Source of the DNA: Acetatifactor sp.
GTDB taxonomy: Bacteria; Bacillota; Clostridia; Lachnospirales; Lachnospiraceae
Length of the DNA: 64,000 bases
Reading direction: 5' to 3'
Assembly (NCBI GenBank): GCA_016290775.1
Contig: JAEEVF010000011.1
Span: forward strand, 54,305-118,304
This document shows positions 40,533-49,591 of the stretch, in pieces (the stretch's first letter is position 1; each line of letters starts with the position of its first letter). The notes under the pieces were generated by a model, which was given only the letters and a program-made list of their open reading frames with translations, searched no databases and was not told the origin of the DNA. A program made the translations under genes and the position numbers.

Positions 40533-41387
40533 TTAGTCCGCCCCGTGTAAAACGGCGTAGACGTCGCGTTTGGAGATGCCGCGGTCTTTGGCGGCGAGTT
40601 TCATGGCTTCTTTGTGGTCGATGCCCTGCGCCTCGTAGTGGGCCACGTGCTCTTCAATGCTCATGGACTCCCAGGCGGCTTGCGCCTCCGCGCGTTTTTC
40701 CTCGCGGCTCTTGCCTTCGATGACGAGGACATATTCCCCGCGGGGTTCTTCGGTTTCATAAAGTGCGACCGCCGCGGAAAGCGTGGTCGGAAGCACGGTT
40801 TCAAACTTCTTTGTGAGCTCGCGACAAAGCGTGATGCGCCGATCACCCAACGCCGCAAGCAAGTCTTCCAGCGTTGCCTTTAGATGGTGCGGAGCCTCGT
40901 ACAGGATCATCGTGCGGCCTTCCTGAGAAAGCTCCGAAAGAAGCTCGCGACGTTCCTTCTTGTCCGCCTTCTCCGTCGGCAAAAATCCTTCAAAGCAAAA
41001 GCGCCGTGTGGAAAGCCCTGAAAGTGTCAGCGCCGTGATGCATGCGGCCGCGCCCGGAAGGCTTGTCACCGGCACGCCGGCTTCCTGGCACTGCCTTACA
41101 AGCTCCTCGCCCGGATCCGAAATGGCGGGGGTCCCCGCGTCCGTGATCAGTGCGACGTTCGTGCCGGCAAGAAGCTTGCCCACAAGCTCTCTCGCCTTGT
41201 CCACCTTGTTGAATTCATGATATGCGGTCATTGGCGTGTGGATCTCAAAGTGGTTCAGGAGCTTGATGCTGTTCCTGGTGTCCTCCGCCGCGATCAAGTC
41301 CACGGCCATCAGCGTATCCACGACGCGCGGCGTCATATCCCCAAGATTTCCGATGGGGGTGGCGCATAGAAATAGAGTTCCTGACAT
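40533..41387 (-). CDS. rsmI: 16S rRNA (cytidine1402-2'-O)-methyltransferase
   Basis: 284 residues. It starts SGTLFLCATPIGNLGDMTPR, then AAEDTRNSIKLLNHF, LITDAGTPAISDPGEELVR and the family motifs FEGFLP, EAPHHLKATLEDL and YVLVIEG. It methylates the ribose of C1402 in the 30S decoding centre. An earlier in-frame ATG at 41486 gives a non-homologous extension; the ATG at 41387 has GAGGAAGAAG upstream and is chosen. Last gene of ricT-trmN6-rsmI, a common Firmicutes order. Confidence 0.95.
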   Translation of the reverse strand: MSGTLFLCATPIGNLGDMTPRVVDTLMAVDLIAAEDTRNSIKLLNHFEIHTPMTAYHEFNKVDKARELVGKLLAGTNVALITDAGTPAISDPGEELVRQCQEAGVPVTSLPGAAACITALTLSGLSTRRFCFEGFLPTEKADKKERRELLSELSQEGRTMILYEAPHHLKATLEDLLAALGDRRITLCRELTKKFETVLPTTLSAAVALYETEEPRGEYVLVIEGKSREEKRAEAQAAWESMSIEEHVAHYEAQGIDHKEAMKLAAKDRGISKRDVYAVLHGAD

Positions 41388-41433
41388 CTTCTTCCTCTTT
41401 CGCTCGCCACATCCGGCAAGCGCCCTCACGGCT

Positions 41434-42177
41434 CTAGTATCCAAACTTCTCCCGGATTTCCTGCGTGTACTTGCCCTGCTCTTCAAACAAGATCAGCGGG
41501 GGCTCGACGGTCATGCGGGATCTTGCGCCGCGCACGGCCTCGATGAGCACCATGTTGGGTTCCTTGTCGACATATGGGTAAACCAGCCGCATCCTCTTGG
41601 GTTCAAGCTTGTGCTCCGTCAAAGTCACCAAGATCTCCGCCAGGCGAAACGGCCTGTGCACCAGGTAAAACCTGCCGCCCGGCCGAAGAAGCTTTTCCGT
41701 TGCGGCGGCCACGTCCTCGAAGGTACAAAGGATTTCATGCCTTGCGATGGCCTTTGGCGCGTCGGGGTTTTGGATCCCGTGCTCGCCGATCATGTACGGC
41801 GGATTGCAGGTGATACAATCAAAAGAGGCCGGCGCGAACACCAAGCCTGCTTCCTTCACGTCACCCGTCACGATAGTGATCCGTTCCTCCAAATGGTTTA
41901 GCGCAACGCTTCTGCGCGCCATGTCCGCACTCTCCTCCTGGATCTCAAGTCCGGTCAGGTGTGCGCACTTGGTCTTTGCGGAAAGCAAAAGCGGCAGGAT
42001 CCCCGTGCCCGTGCCAATGTCAAGAAGGCTTTCGCCCTCTTTTGCACGCACAAATCCAGAGAGAAGAACGGCGTCCATGCCAAAGCAGAATTTCTCGGGA
42101 TTTTGGATGATGTGAAGGCCCGACAACTGCAGGTCATCCACCCGTTCCTTTTCTTTCAGCAAAATCTCCTCTGGCAT
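41434..42177 (-). CDS. trmN6: tRNA1(Val) (adenine37-N6)-methyltransferase
   Basis: 247 residues: ERVDDLQLSGLHIIQNPEKFCFGMDAVLLSGF, a SAM-binding LLDIGTGTGILPLLLS (about residue 48), and the adenine-N6 motif CNPPYM (about 127). YabB in Bacillus is the orthologue type. It modifies A37 of tRNA-Val. AGGAGG lies 9 bases before the ATG. Downstream of ricT by about 60 bases and upstream of rsmI. Confidence 0.9.
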   Translation of the reverse strand: MPEEILLKEKERVDDLQLSGLHIIQNPEKFCFGMDAVLLSGFVRAKEGESLLDIGTGTGILPLLLSAKTKCAHLTGLEIQEESADMARRSVALNHLEERITIVTGDVKEAGLVFAPASFDCITCNPPYMIGEHGIQNPDAPKAIARHEILCTFEDVAAATEKLLRPGGRFYLVHRPFRLAEILVTLTEHKLEPKRMRLVYPYVDKEPNMVLIEAVRGARSRMTVEPPLILFEEQGKYTQEIREKFGY

Positions 42178-42240
42178 GGCCTTACGCCTCCTGCTAGGTC
42201 ACTTTTGATTTCATCCGACACATTGCTCAGGGCAAAACCC

Positions 42241-43920
42241 TTATTCTTGCTCGCCCTTCGCTCCATCCGGTTTATTATTTCGATTGCGATTCTTATCGCG
42301 GAAGAACCGATTCTTATGATTTCGATTCTTGTCAGAGCCCTTTTCAGCCCCCTTGTCCGGGCGGTTTCTGTGCTCAAGGCCCTGTTCTTTTTGTTGTCTT
42401 GCTTCCTCGCGGTCGGGCTGAAGGCCGCGCTTTTTATCTTGCTTGCCCTGCTTGCCTTGGCCGTCACCCTGACGACCTCTGTCCTGGCGCTCGGCTTTAT
42501 CCTGGCCGTCGCCCTGACGCCCTCTGTCCTGGCGCTCGGCTTTTTCCTGGCCGTCACCCTGGCGACCTCTGTCCTGGCGATCGCCTTTATCCTGGCCATC
42601 CTTGCCCTGGCCATCGCCCTGACGATTTCTGTCCTGGCGAGGCTTGCCCTGCTTGCCTTGGCCGTCGCCTTGACGACCTCTGTCCTGGCGTTCGCCTTGC
42701 TTTTCTCCGTCCTTGGGCTGCTCCTTGTGATCGCCTTGACGACGATCCTGACGATCATTCTTGTCCTGGCCATCCTTGCCCTGGCGCTCGCCTCTGTCCT
42801 GGCCGTCGCCCTGACGATTCTTGTCCTGGCCATCCTTGCCCTGGCGCTCGCCCTTCTCCTGACGAGGCTTGCCCTGCTTGCCTTGGCCGTCTCCCTGACG
42901 GTTGCCCTTATCCTGGCCATCCTTGCCCTGACGCTCACCTCTGTCCTGACGAGGACGACGGTCGCCATTCTTCTGACGGCCCTCACGGGACGATCCCGCC
43001 TCCTCATCAACGCCTGCCACGCCAAGCTCTTCCTGCTCTTCTCTCACAAGTCTTTCAAGCTCCTTGAGCTCCTCGGGAGATATGTTCGCCTGACCCTTTT
43101 TCCCGTGATGCTTATGGAACCGAAGCTGCTCGACGTTATATTCCTTGAGTTCCTTGTCATCACCGGACTCCACGAGCACCTTCACCAGCTGACGGAGTAC
43201 GTTCACGCTGTGCACCTCGCCCCTCTGACCGTCGGTGGTGACCACGTAGTCCCCGACGTTCGGAAGCTTGCGGTTCAGCTCCTCGTAGGTTTCCTCCTCA
43301 TTCTTCAGGCAGCACATCAGCCTTCCGCAAACGCCCGAGATCTTCGTGGGGTTCAGGGAAAGATTTTGTTCCTTTGCCATCTTGATGGAAACGGCAATGA
43401 AATCCGATAAATAACTATGACAGCAAAGTGGCCTGCCGCATATGCCAATGCCACCCATGATCTTCGTCTCGTCGCGAACGCCGATCTGACGAAGCTCGAT
43501 CCTTGTCTTGAACACGCCGGCGAGGTCCTTTACGAGCTCGCGGAAGTCGATCCTTCCGTCGGCGGTGAAATAAAACAGGATCTTGTTGTTGTCGAAGGTA
43601 TATTCCGCATCGATGAGCTTCATTTCCAGCCCATGCTTTTGGATCTTCTCGAGGCAGATCTTAAAAGCCTCTTTTTCCTTCTCTTTGTTGCCTGCCTCCT
43701 GCTCCTTATCACGCTGATTTGCGATGCGGAGAATGGGCTTTAAGGGCTGTACGACGGCGGAGTCCTCCACCTCGCGGACACCGGAAACTGCGGTGCCAAA
43801 TTCAATCCCGCGCGCGGTCTCGACGATCACGTTGTCCCCCCGCTTTAATTCAAATTGCAGGGGATCGAAAAAATAAATCTTTCCTGCGGTGCGAAACCTT
43901 ACGCCTACTACTCTTATCAT
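42241..43920 (-). CDS. ricT: RicT/YaaT (PSP1-domain protein) with long repetitive charged tail
   Basis: 559 residues. Residues 1-280 form the RicT core, with the 4Fe-4S or zinc-type Cys cluster GICGRPLCCHSYL (about 175) and GRLMCCLKNEE (about 213). Such proteins partner RicA and RicF in RNA processing with RNase Y and in sporulation phosphorelay. After about residue 300 comes a 250-residue low-complexity tail built of RQGDGQ(D/G)K and QDRGRQGDGQ units (DNA 42310-42990). B. subtilis YaaT is about 275 residues, so the tail doubles the length. ATG at 43920 has AAGGAAAAAC upstream and is preferred over 43947. Confidence 0.93.
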   Translation of the reverse strand: MIRVVGVRFRTAGKIYFFDPLQFELKRGDNVIVETARGIEFGTAVSGVREVEDSAVVQPLKPILRIANQRDKEQEAGNKEKEKEAFKICLEKIQKHGLEMKLIDAEYTFDNNKILFYFTADGRIDFRELVKDLAGVFKTRIELRQIGVRDETKIMGGIGICGRPLCCHSYLSDFIAVSIKMAKEQNLSLNPTKISGVCGRLMCCLKNEEETYEELNRKLPNVGDYVVTTDGQRGEVHSVNVLRQLVKVLVESGDDKELKEYNVEQLRFHKHHGKKGQANISPEELKELERLVREEQEELGVAGVDEEAGSSREGRQKNGDRRPRQDRGERQGKDGQDKGNRQGDGQGKQGKPRQEKGERQGKDGQDKNRQGDGQDRGERQGKDGQDKNDRQDRRQGDHKEQPKDGEKQGERQDRGRQGDGQGKQGKPRQDRNRQGDGQGKDGQDKGDRQDRGRQGDGQEKAERQDRGRQGDGQDKAERQDRGRQGDGQGKQGKQDKKRGLQPDREEARQQKEQGLEHRNRPDKGAEKGSDKNRNHKNRFFRDKNRNRNNKPDGAKGEQE

Positions 43921-43986
43921 GTTTTTCCTTGCGCCGCTAAGCGGCATTCCTTTCTTGATCTATCAACCACACAGTACGTCCATAGT

Positions 43987-44015
43987 ATTATATCACCAAA
44001 ACCACTTTCCGACAA
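43987..44015 (-). promoter_or_regulatory. Promoter for ricT operon
   Basis: TTGTCG (44010-44015), 17 bases, TATAAT (43987-43992) on the minus strand, about 70 bases before the ricT start. It makes ricT-trmN6-rsmI independent of the upstream genes. Confidence 0.65.
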
Positions 44016-44108
44016 TATATATTTGAAGACAGGGCCTCAGAATAAAGCGTTTTTTAATGCATTTTGTACCTACAAAAAAACGGGTTTGCCCTTGAAAACA
44101 GGAAACTC

Positions 44109-44138
44109 TTGAAAAATTCCGTAAGATGTGTATATAAT
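44109..44138 (+). promoter_or_regulatory. Promoter for the dynamin-like GTPase gene
   Basis: TTGAAA (44109-44114), 18 bases, TATAAT (44133-44138). The leader of about 95 bases contains two small hairpins, GCCG-AAA-CGGC near 44175 and GCTC-GAAA-GAGC near 44211, before the AGGAGG ribosome site. Confidence 0.7.
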
Positions 44139-44238
44139 ATACATTGAGGTTGTATCATTTTACGTCGGATTGGGCCGAAACGGCAAAATAATATGATGCG
44201 TCAGTCGGGCTCGAAAGAGCTCGCAGGAGGGTAACAAA

Positions 44239-46755
44239 GTGAAAGAATTAATGATCATGTACCATCCCGTCAAGAAGGAGATCCATTTCCTCGCGAAGGT
44301 GAAGGGGGAGTTTATCGAAGTACCTTACAAGATCTGCCCCAATCTGATCCCTTATTCCCCGGAAAATGGCGAATTCTTGCTCCAGAATCAAGGAAATAAA
44401 TTCTTTGATGATATTTTCGAGCAGTTCTCGAATGAAAAGATCAGTCTGGTGTTCAAGGGAACGCAGGTCGATTATGAGGACTTTTGCGAGAAGATCGCTG
44501 AATACAACAAATATGCAGAGGAAGATCGCTTTACCATCAGCAACTTCATCGAGCTGCCTGCAGTAACGGATATCTTCAGCCGCATCAACGATTTCTGTGA
44601 TGAGACGCTGAAGCTCTTCGACACGGAGCTGAAGGATTCCGAGATCCGTCAGTCCTTCCAGACGAGAAAACAGGAGTTTGAAAAGAAGCGCGATCAGCTG
44701 AGCTGCAGCGACATCAACCTTTGCCTGGTTGGTACTTACAGCTCCGGTAAATCCACCTTCATCAACACGCTGATCGGACGTCGTATCCTTCCCGAGAGCA
44801 TTAACTCCGAGACCGCGAAGATGTTCCGCATCCGCAATGCGAAGAACCCTTCCGTTTCGTTCTTCCTTTGCTCGGCAGATTATCAGTCGCCCAACATGGT
44901 GACGCTGTCCTGGGATGAGACGAAGAAGAAATTTACGTTCAACTCCGAGCGCCCCTGCGAGACCACGAAGCGCAAGATCCAGAACGAGATCAACAATGCG
45001 CTGGTGTTCCATCTGCAGCAGCACGAGCAGTTGTATCAGATCCTCAAGAGCATCAACGAGCTGCCCAATGCGGCAACTGAGGATGCGACGGAATATGTGG
45101 ACGGCATCATCGACGTGAACTTCCCGATTCAGCTGGATCCGAACCTGAACTTCACGTTCTATGACACGCCCGGTACGGACAGTAACTCCAACGAGCACCT
45201 GCTGGTTCTGCAGAAGGCCCTGCAGCAGCAGACCAACTCCATCCTCATCGTCATCTACGAGCCGACGAAGATGGAAGGTACCGGTAACTCCACGCTGTAC
45301 AAGCTGATCCATTCCTCCCGTGAGAACGCGGACACGAAGAACAAGGTGCACATCGACCTGACCCGTTCGCTCCACGTCATCAACCAGGCGGACACGAGAA
45401 GCCTTACCGATCTTGCAAACTTAAAGAACAAGAAGGTCGGCATCTCCCTGAAGGAGACCGACAAGATTTACAACGAAGAGGCAGAATATATCGACCTTGC
45501 AACGGAGCGTCTGTTCTTTGCTTCCTCCAAGGCGGCATACATCGCAAAGGCCATCGAGGCCAACGTGGATACCGAGGACGAGCGCCTTTGGCTTGCAAAC
45601 CACAGAAACGAGATCAACAACACGCCAATCTCCGATCCTCTGCTCACGAAGAATGAATCCTCTGAAATCGAGACCGGTATGTACTTCAAGCTCGACAAGA
45701 TGGCAAACGCCGACAATGACACCAAGCGCCTCATGGAAGACTGCATGGAGGAGCTCAAGAAATGTGATGAGCCTTGTGAAAACAGCCTGCATCCCATTCT
45801 TCACAGAGTGTACGTGAACTCCGGTCTGTATGCGATCGAAAAAGAGATCATCCGTTATGGTGAGAAATATGCCCTCGCCGTTAAGGCAAAGGGTCTGTAC
45901 GACAGCATCTCCAGCGTCGTAGACTTCATCCGCGATGACTACAAGGCCATCGAGGCACAGGCGAGACTCTCCAAGGAGCAGATCTCCCAGAACATCCAGA
46001 CCATGAAGACCACGATGGTGAGCGACATCGAAAAGGCTTGCGAGGAGTATCTCGCCGACCTCAATCCGAAGAGCATCTACTCCAGATTCCTTGAGGTTCA
46101 GGCCTTCACCGAGATCATCGAGGCGCGTAAGACCCAGGCCTCCAAGATCGCGGACAAGATGAAGTGGATCGCAATCCGTCCTGAAGTGTTCGAGGAAAAG
46201 AACAACCTGATCCGTCAGGAACTGAACCGTTACCTGATGGAGATCGACGAGTACTACAAGGTGAACCGCGAGATCATCTTAAAGCTTCAGATCGAAGACC
46301 TCAGAAACCGTCTGGTGAAGACCATCACCGGTTATCAGGGCATCGACGAAGAGCTGGTACGCCGTATCGCGAACGTGTCCGACACGCAGATCCCGCCTTC
46401 CTCGTTAAAGGCGCTGCGCATGGATGAATATATCAACAAGCAGAAGGCCATCTTCATCTTCTCGACGAACGACAAGAAGTCTTACAAGAACGACATCGAG
46501 GCAATGTTCGCCGCAACGACGATGCAGCAGTACGAGTCCTACATGGCCGAGATCATTTCCGTGGCAAAGGCGAAAACGGACGAGCTGAAGACCGAGTTCA
46601 AGAACAACATCAATACCATTTCCTCCAACCTGGAATTCTTGATCAACGACGAGAAGGAAGCCGCAAGGATGCAGGAAAAGGCAAAGGCAGTTCTGGATCT
46701 GGTGGAGCAGAGAGACAAAGAGCTCAACCAAAGGATCTGGGGCGAGATCAAATAA
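44239..46755 (+). CDS. Dynamin-like GTPase (BDLP family)
   Basis: 838 residues. It starts with GTG, supported by AGGAGG 8 bases upstream. The GTPase domain shows P-loop LVGTYSSGKSTFINTLIG (about residue 165), switch Thr/Glu region LPESINSETAKM, the G3 motif FYDTPGTDSNSNEH (about 308) and G4 INQAD (about 378). The rest is long amphipathic helix with Lys/Glu-rich coiled-coil segments (about 560-838), as in bacterial dynamins. No transmembrane segment is obvious. Bacterial dynamins remodel membranes or act in phage defence. Transcribed alone from a good promoter, with a terminator behind it. Confidence 0.88.
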   Translation: MKELMIMYHPVKKEIHFLAKVKGEFIEVPYKICPNLIPYSPENGEFLLQNQGNKFFDDIFEQFSNEKISLVFKGTQVDYEDFCEKIAEYNKYAEEDRFTISNFIELPAVTDIFSRINDFCDETLKLFDTELKDSEIRQSFQTRKQEFEKKRDQLSCSDINLCLVGTYSSGKSTFINTLIGRRILPESINSETAKMFRIRNAKNPSVSFFLCSADYQSPNMVTLSWDETKKKFTFNSERPCETTKRKIQNEINNALVFHLQQHEQLYQILKSINELPNAATEDATEYVDGIIDVNFPIQLDPNLNFTFYDTPGTDSNSNEHLLVLQKALQQQTNSILIVIYEPTKMEGTGNSTLYKLIHSSRENADTKNKVHIDLTRSLHVINQADTRSLTDLANLKNKKVGISLKETDKIYNEEAEYIDLATERLFFASSKAAYIAKAIEANVDTEDERLWLANHRNEINNTPISDPLLTKNESSEIETGMYFKLDKMANADNDTKRLMEDCMEELKKCDEPCENSLHPILHRVYVNSGLYAIEKEIIRYGEKYALAVKAKGLYDSISSVVDFIRDDYKAIEAQARLSKEQISQNIQTMKTTMVSDIEKACEEYLADLNPKSIYSRFLEVQAFTEIIEARKTQASKIADKMKWIAIRPEVFEEKNNLIRQELNRYLMEIDEYYKVNREIILKLQIEDLRNRLVKTITGYQGIDEELVRRIANVSDTQIPPSSLKALRMDEYINKQKAIFIFSTNDKKSYKNDIEAMFAATTMQQYESYMAEIISVAKAKTDELKTEFKNNINTISSNLEFLINDEKEAARMQEKAKAVLDLVEQRDKELNQRIWGEIK

Positions 46756-46771
46756 GAAAAACGAGCACAAA

Positions 46772-46812
46772 AACAACGCTTGCATTTGTCTTGCAAGCGT
46801 TGTTCTTTTTTG
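46772..46812. terminator. Strong bidirectional terminator
   Basis: AACAACGCTTGCA / TGCAAGCGTTGTT 13-bp perfect arms, 7-base loop, then CTTTTTT on plus and GTTTTTGTG on minus. It separates the convergent dynamin-like gene (+) and the nucleotidyltransferase gene (-). Confidence 0.85.
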
Positions 46813-46835
46813 CGCTTTTTTATGCTTTGTCTCGT

Positions 46836-47954
46836 TTATTGCTTTACGTTCTTAAGCGTATTCACTTCTTTTTGAAGCTTTCCGCTCCGAAGGCCCCTGA
46901 TCACGCGATAAAACGGCAGAAACAGCAGTAAGACTTTGTATTTGTAAAATACGGGATATTTTTTCGCATAAATGTCATAATACGGATTGCTTTTGCGGAT
47001 CGGAGCAAATAATCTTGATAGTACATACCTCGTTTTGCCCCATTTTTTCTTCTGCAACATATTTGAAACATGGTTGCTCATTGTCCCATAAGTGCCGCAG
47101 GAGAAAAGGTATTCCAGCATCTCTTCGTCTTCCTCGGTAAGCTTTCCATCGCCAAATAAATGCATCGCCAAGGTGCGGTTTTTCTTTTCGAACTCGGCAA
47201 TGCCAAGCTTTTCCAGTTCGCCGCTTACGTACGCTTCGTCCATCTCCACTTTGGAGAGATAAACAAAGGTATCCACCACGGAACGCAGACCAGTTCCATA
47301 ATTGTAAAAATGCTTGTATTCATGAGCGATCAGGTAAACATAAAAATCTTCCGGAGAAAAATGCTTTTCGGCACCTTCTTCGAGGAGACGTTCCGTTGCA
47401 TGGTCGAAGTATTCCAAGAAGTCATCCACTCCGTCACTCTTAGAAAACAACATCCTGTGCATCTCAAAATTCAGTACTGGCTGCTTATAGTAAATGTCAT
47501 CAGATCCGACTTCCGTGCTCTTGGTCGTATAGCCAAGGCTTTCCATGATCGACTTTACGTCGTCAGCGCGCGAAGCGTCGAACAAGATGTCATAGTCTGA
47601 CATTTCACGCATTTCCGGCCTTGGATAATGATCCTTGATGACCGCACCCTTCAGCAGCACGTACCAAATGCCTGTTTCTTTCAGCTTTTGGGTGATGGCC
47701 TCTTTTTCGATGGAAAAGCGCGTGTTCCTGTGCACCACGTCCGAAAGGATCCGCGTCGTCATCCCGCTCCGAAATCCGGCCGCTTCCACCGCAAAGGCTG
47801 CTGCCCCGGCCAGGGATTGTGATTTTGCCAGGGAGAACACTTCGTTCAGATCCATGGCCTTCACCCGTTCCGGGTCCGGCTTCATTTCTTTCACCGCACA
47901 TGAGACCAAGTAGATCAAGTCCTGCCGCACTTTTTGAAACTCTTCCTGATTCAT
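46836..47954 (-). CDS. Nucleotidyltransferase-fold protein (NTP_transf_5/PF14907 type)
   Basis: 372 residues. The core is WYVLLKGAVIKDHYPRPEMREMSDYDILFD (about 100-130), with the KG.(x)..D-D pattern of the minimal nucleotidyltransferase fold, followed by FEMHRMLF. This family is often encoded beside peptide-maturation genes. The C-terminal half is helical and basic. The start overlaps the PqqD-like stop by 4 bases (ATGA). A terminator follows. It may nucleotidylate a peptide or act as an antitoxin-like enzyme; the substrate is unknown. Confidence 0.75.
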   Translation of the reverse strand: MNQEEFQKVRQDLIYLVSCAVKEMKPDPERVKAMDLNEVFSLAKSQSLAGAAAFAVEAAGFRSGMTTRILSDVVHRNTRFSIEKEAITQKLKETGIWYVLLKGAVIKDHYPRPEMREMSDYDILFDASRADDVKSIMESLGYTTKSTEVGSDDIYYKQPVLNFEMHRMLFSKSDGVDDFLEYFDHATERLLEEGAEKHFSPEDFYVYLIAHEYKHFYNYGTGLRSVVDTFVYLSKVEMDEAYVSGELEKLGIAEFEKKNRTLAMHLFGDGKLTEEDEEMLEYLFSCGTYGTMSNHVSNMLQKKKWGKTRYVLSRLFAPIRKSNPYYDIYAKKYPVFYKYKVLLLFLPFYRVIRGLRSGKLQKEVNTLKNVKQ

Positions 47955-48214
47955 GCTTCCTCCAGAGCGTTGATGCCGCGCAAGGTTGTCAGGATTTCGT
48001 GAACGTCTTTTGCGATCTGGTCCTTGGGTGCGTCATATTTTGCATATAATGCATCCACGATCTCTTCTTCCGTCGTCTCTTTTTTCAGGAGTTCGATGAT
48101 ATATGCCGCCGTTTTGTTGCTACGCACGATGCCGCTGAAGGCCTCCGCGCTGATGGGCACCAAAAACTGCGTGTCATCGATGTCCTGCGTGATAAAACAT
48201 GATTTTAATTTCAT
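47951..48214 (-). CDS. PqqD-family peptide chaperone (RRE domain)
   Basis: 87 residues, typical of PqqD: DTQFLVPISAEAFSGIVRSNKTAAYIIELLKKETTEEEIVDALYAKYDAP, then VHEILTTLRGINALEEA. PqqD-like proteins bind the leader of a precursor peptide and deliver it to a radical SAM enzyme. AGGAG with an 8-base spacer precedes the ATG. It lies 15 bases after the radical SAM gene and overlaps the nucleotidyltransferase gene by 4. Confidence 0.88.
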   Translation of the reverse strand: MKLKSCFITQDIDDTQFLVPISAEAFSGIVRSNKTAAYIIELLKKETTEEEIVDALYAKYDAPKDQIAKDVHEILTTLRGINALEEA

Positions 48215-48229
48215 GATCCATTCTCCTCT

Positions 48230-49573
48230 TTAGCAAACCGGCTGCTCTTCTTCTGCCGACGTTTCTTCTTTCTTGTTCTTCAGCATGCGCTCCATACTCT
48301 TTTCAAATTGCATCTGGCGCTTTTCCCTGCAATGGGTATCATATACGGGGCAGTTCGCAAAGGACGTGCAATCCGGCAGGAACGGGCATTTTCGGCACTT
48401 CTCACGGGTTTTGTCCGCGCGGCAAAAGCTTTCCTTTGTCGCCTCGTCCGTCACGCCGTGGAAGATGTCTCCGAACAGCGCATCTTTCGGGCAATGTTCG
48501 CAGGAATAAAGGCTTCCGTCCGGCGCAATGACAACGCTTCCCTTGTCCGCCATGCAATGATGAATGCGAAGCTTAAGGCCTCTGCCACTGTAGGAGGCAG
48601 ACCTAAAACCGGCTTCCAGGATCTGTTCTTCCAGCTCCATCGCCTTCTCCCAAAGGGCCAGGTCGTTCTCTCCCATGCGCACGGCGTTCAGCGGCGCTAT
48701 ATAAACATGCACCTTTTGTTTGTCCGTGATGTTTTTGGAAAGGTCCGACAGGAATTCCGGAACGCCCGCAAGGTTTTCTTCGTCCACGTTACAGCGAATG
48801 GAAACTGAGATATTCCGCGCCGCGAGGCGGTTAATCGCATCCATAACTCCCTGATAAGTTTCATGATACCGCAAATATTGCTTTCTTGCAATATAATCTC
48901 GCTCCGCGCCGTCCATGGAAACTTGGACGCTTCTGATCTTCCATGGGCCTGCCATCTTGTCGGCCACGGCATCGGTCAAAAGACTCGCGTTGGTGATCAT
49001 GGTGGAAGTATATTCCACGCCCTCTTCCTGCAAGCGTTCGCAGATACGATCGATGATGCTTTCTCCCATGAGCGGCTCTCCGCCAAACCAGCCGATCTCA
49101 ATCTTGCCCTCGGCCTTGGTCTGCAGGATGTACTGCACCGTCTGCTCCACGATCTCCGGGGTCATGGTCACTTGCTTCATGCCCTCTTCGTAGCAGTAAA
49201 CGCAACGCGCATTGCAGGCAAACGTGGGCAGGATCGTGTAGCCCTGAATGCCCTTGGATTTGTGGAAGATGCGGAGCATGCGGGACGTGCCCTCGTAAAA
49301 GGCGCATTCATCCTTGCCCTCGGGGACGAGAAAATACCCTTCCATCAGTGCCGTAAGGTCGGGGTTTTGTGTAATATCGGCGCCGGCGATGGGCTGTTCC
49401 AAGGGGCGCTCCAGCTCCCACAGCTGCCTCGTCATGGTGTGATAGAGAAGCTGCTTACCCTCGAAAACATATGAAAGGGCAAACTGGGAAAGAACATAGT
49501 TTGCATCCTCGCGAAGCTTTTGAACGGGGAGAATCTTCTTAAGGACTTGATCCGGTTTTGACAATTCTTTCAT
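48230..49573 (-). CDS. Radical SAM/SPASM peptide maturase
   Basis: 447 residues. The radical SAM cluster is CNARCVYC (Cys120, 124, 127), with GWFGGEPLMG and SVQVSMDG following. A C-terminal SPASM region has HHCMADKGSVVIAPDGSLYSCEHC and CRKCPFLPDC...CPVYDTHC (at least eight Cys for auxiliary Fe-S clusters). The first 110 residues resemble an RRE-like or PqqD-like N-terminal module. Such enzymes modify ribosomal peptides. No precursor ORF is found between 46.8 and 49.7 kb. The gene follows holB after a repeat-bearing spacer and has a weak ribosome site. Confidence 0.9.
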   Translation of the reverse strand: MKELSKPDQVLKKILPVQKLREDANYVLSQFALSYVFEGKQLLYHTMTRQLWELERPLEQPIAGADITQNPDLTALMEGYFLVPEGKDECAFYEGTSRMLRIFHKSKGIQGYTILPTFACNARCVYCYEEGMKQVTMTPEIVEQTVQYILQTKAEGKIEIGWFGGEPLMGESIIDRICERLQEEGVEYTSTMITNASLLTDAVADKMAGPWKIRSVQVSMDGAERDYIARKQYLRYHETYQGVMDAINRLAARNISVSIRCNVDEENLAGVPEFLSDLSKNITDKQKVHVYIAPLNAVRMGENDLALWEKAMELEEQILEAGFRSASYSGRGLKLRIHHCMADKGSVVIAPDGSLYSCEHCPKDALFGDIFHGVTDEATKESFCRADKTREKCRKCPFLPDCTSFANCPVYDTHCREKRQMQFEKSMERMLKNKKEETSAEEEQPVC

Positions 49574-49591
49574 GCTTGGCTCTCGCTTTTA

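Noticed and set aside
41959..43410. Plus-strand frame of 483 codons that looks like a membrane protein (Leu/Ala-rich)
   Set aside because: It is the antisense of the RicT low-complexity tail; the hydrophobic pattern comes from the repeated complement of CAG/GAC/GGC codons.
44139..44238. Riboswitch in the dynamin gene leader
   Set aside because: The leader has two small hairpins but does not match any riboswitch consensus I can recall (c-di-GMP, preQ1, SAM or T-box).
44248..45375. Minus-strand frame of 375 codons in the dynamin-like gene
   Set aside because: Opposite a GTPase with intact G motifs; the shadow shows no domain and no ribosome site.
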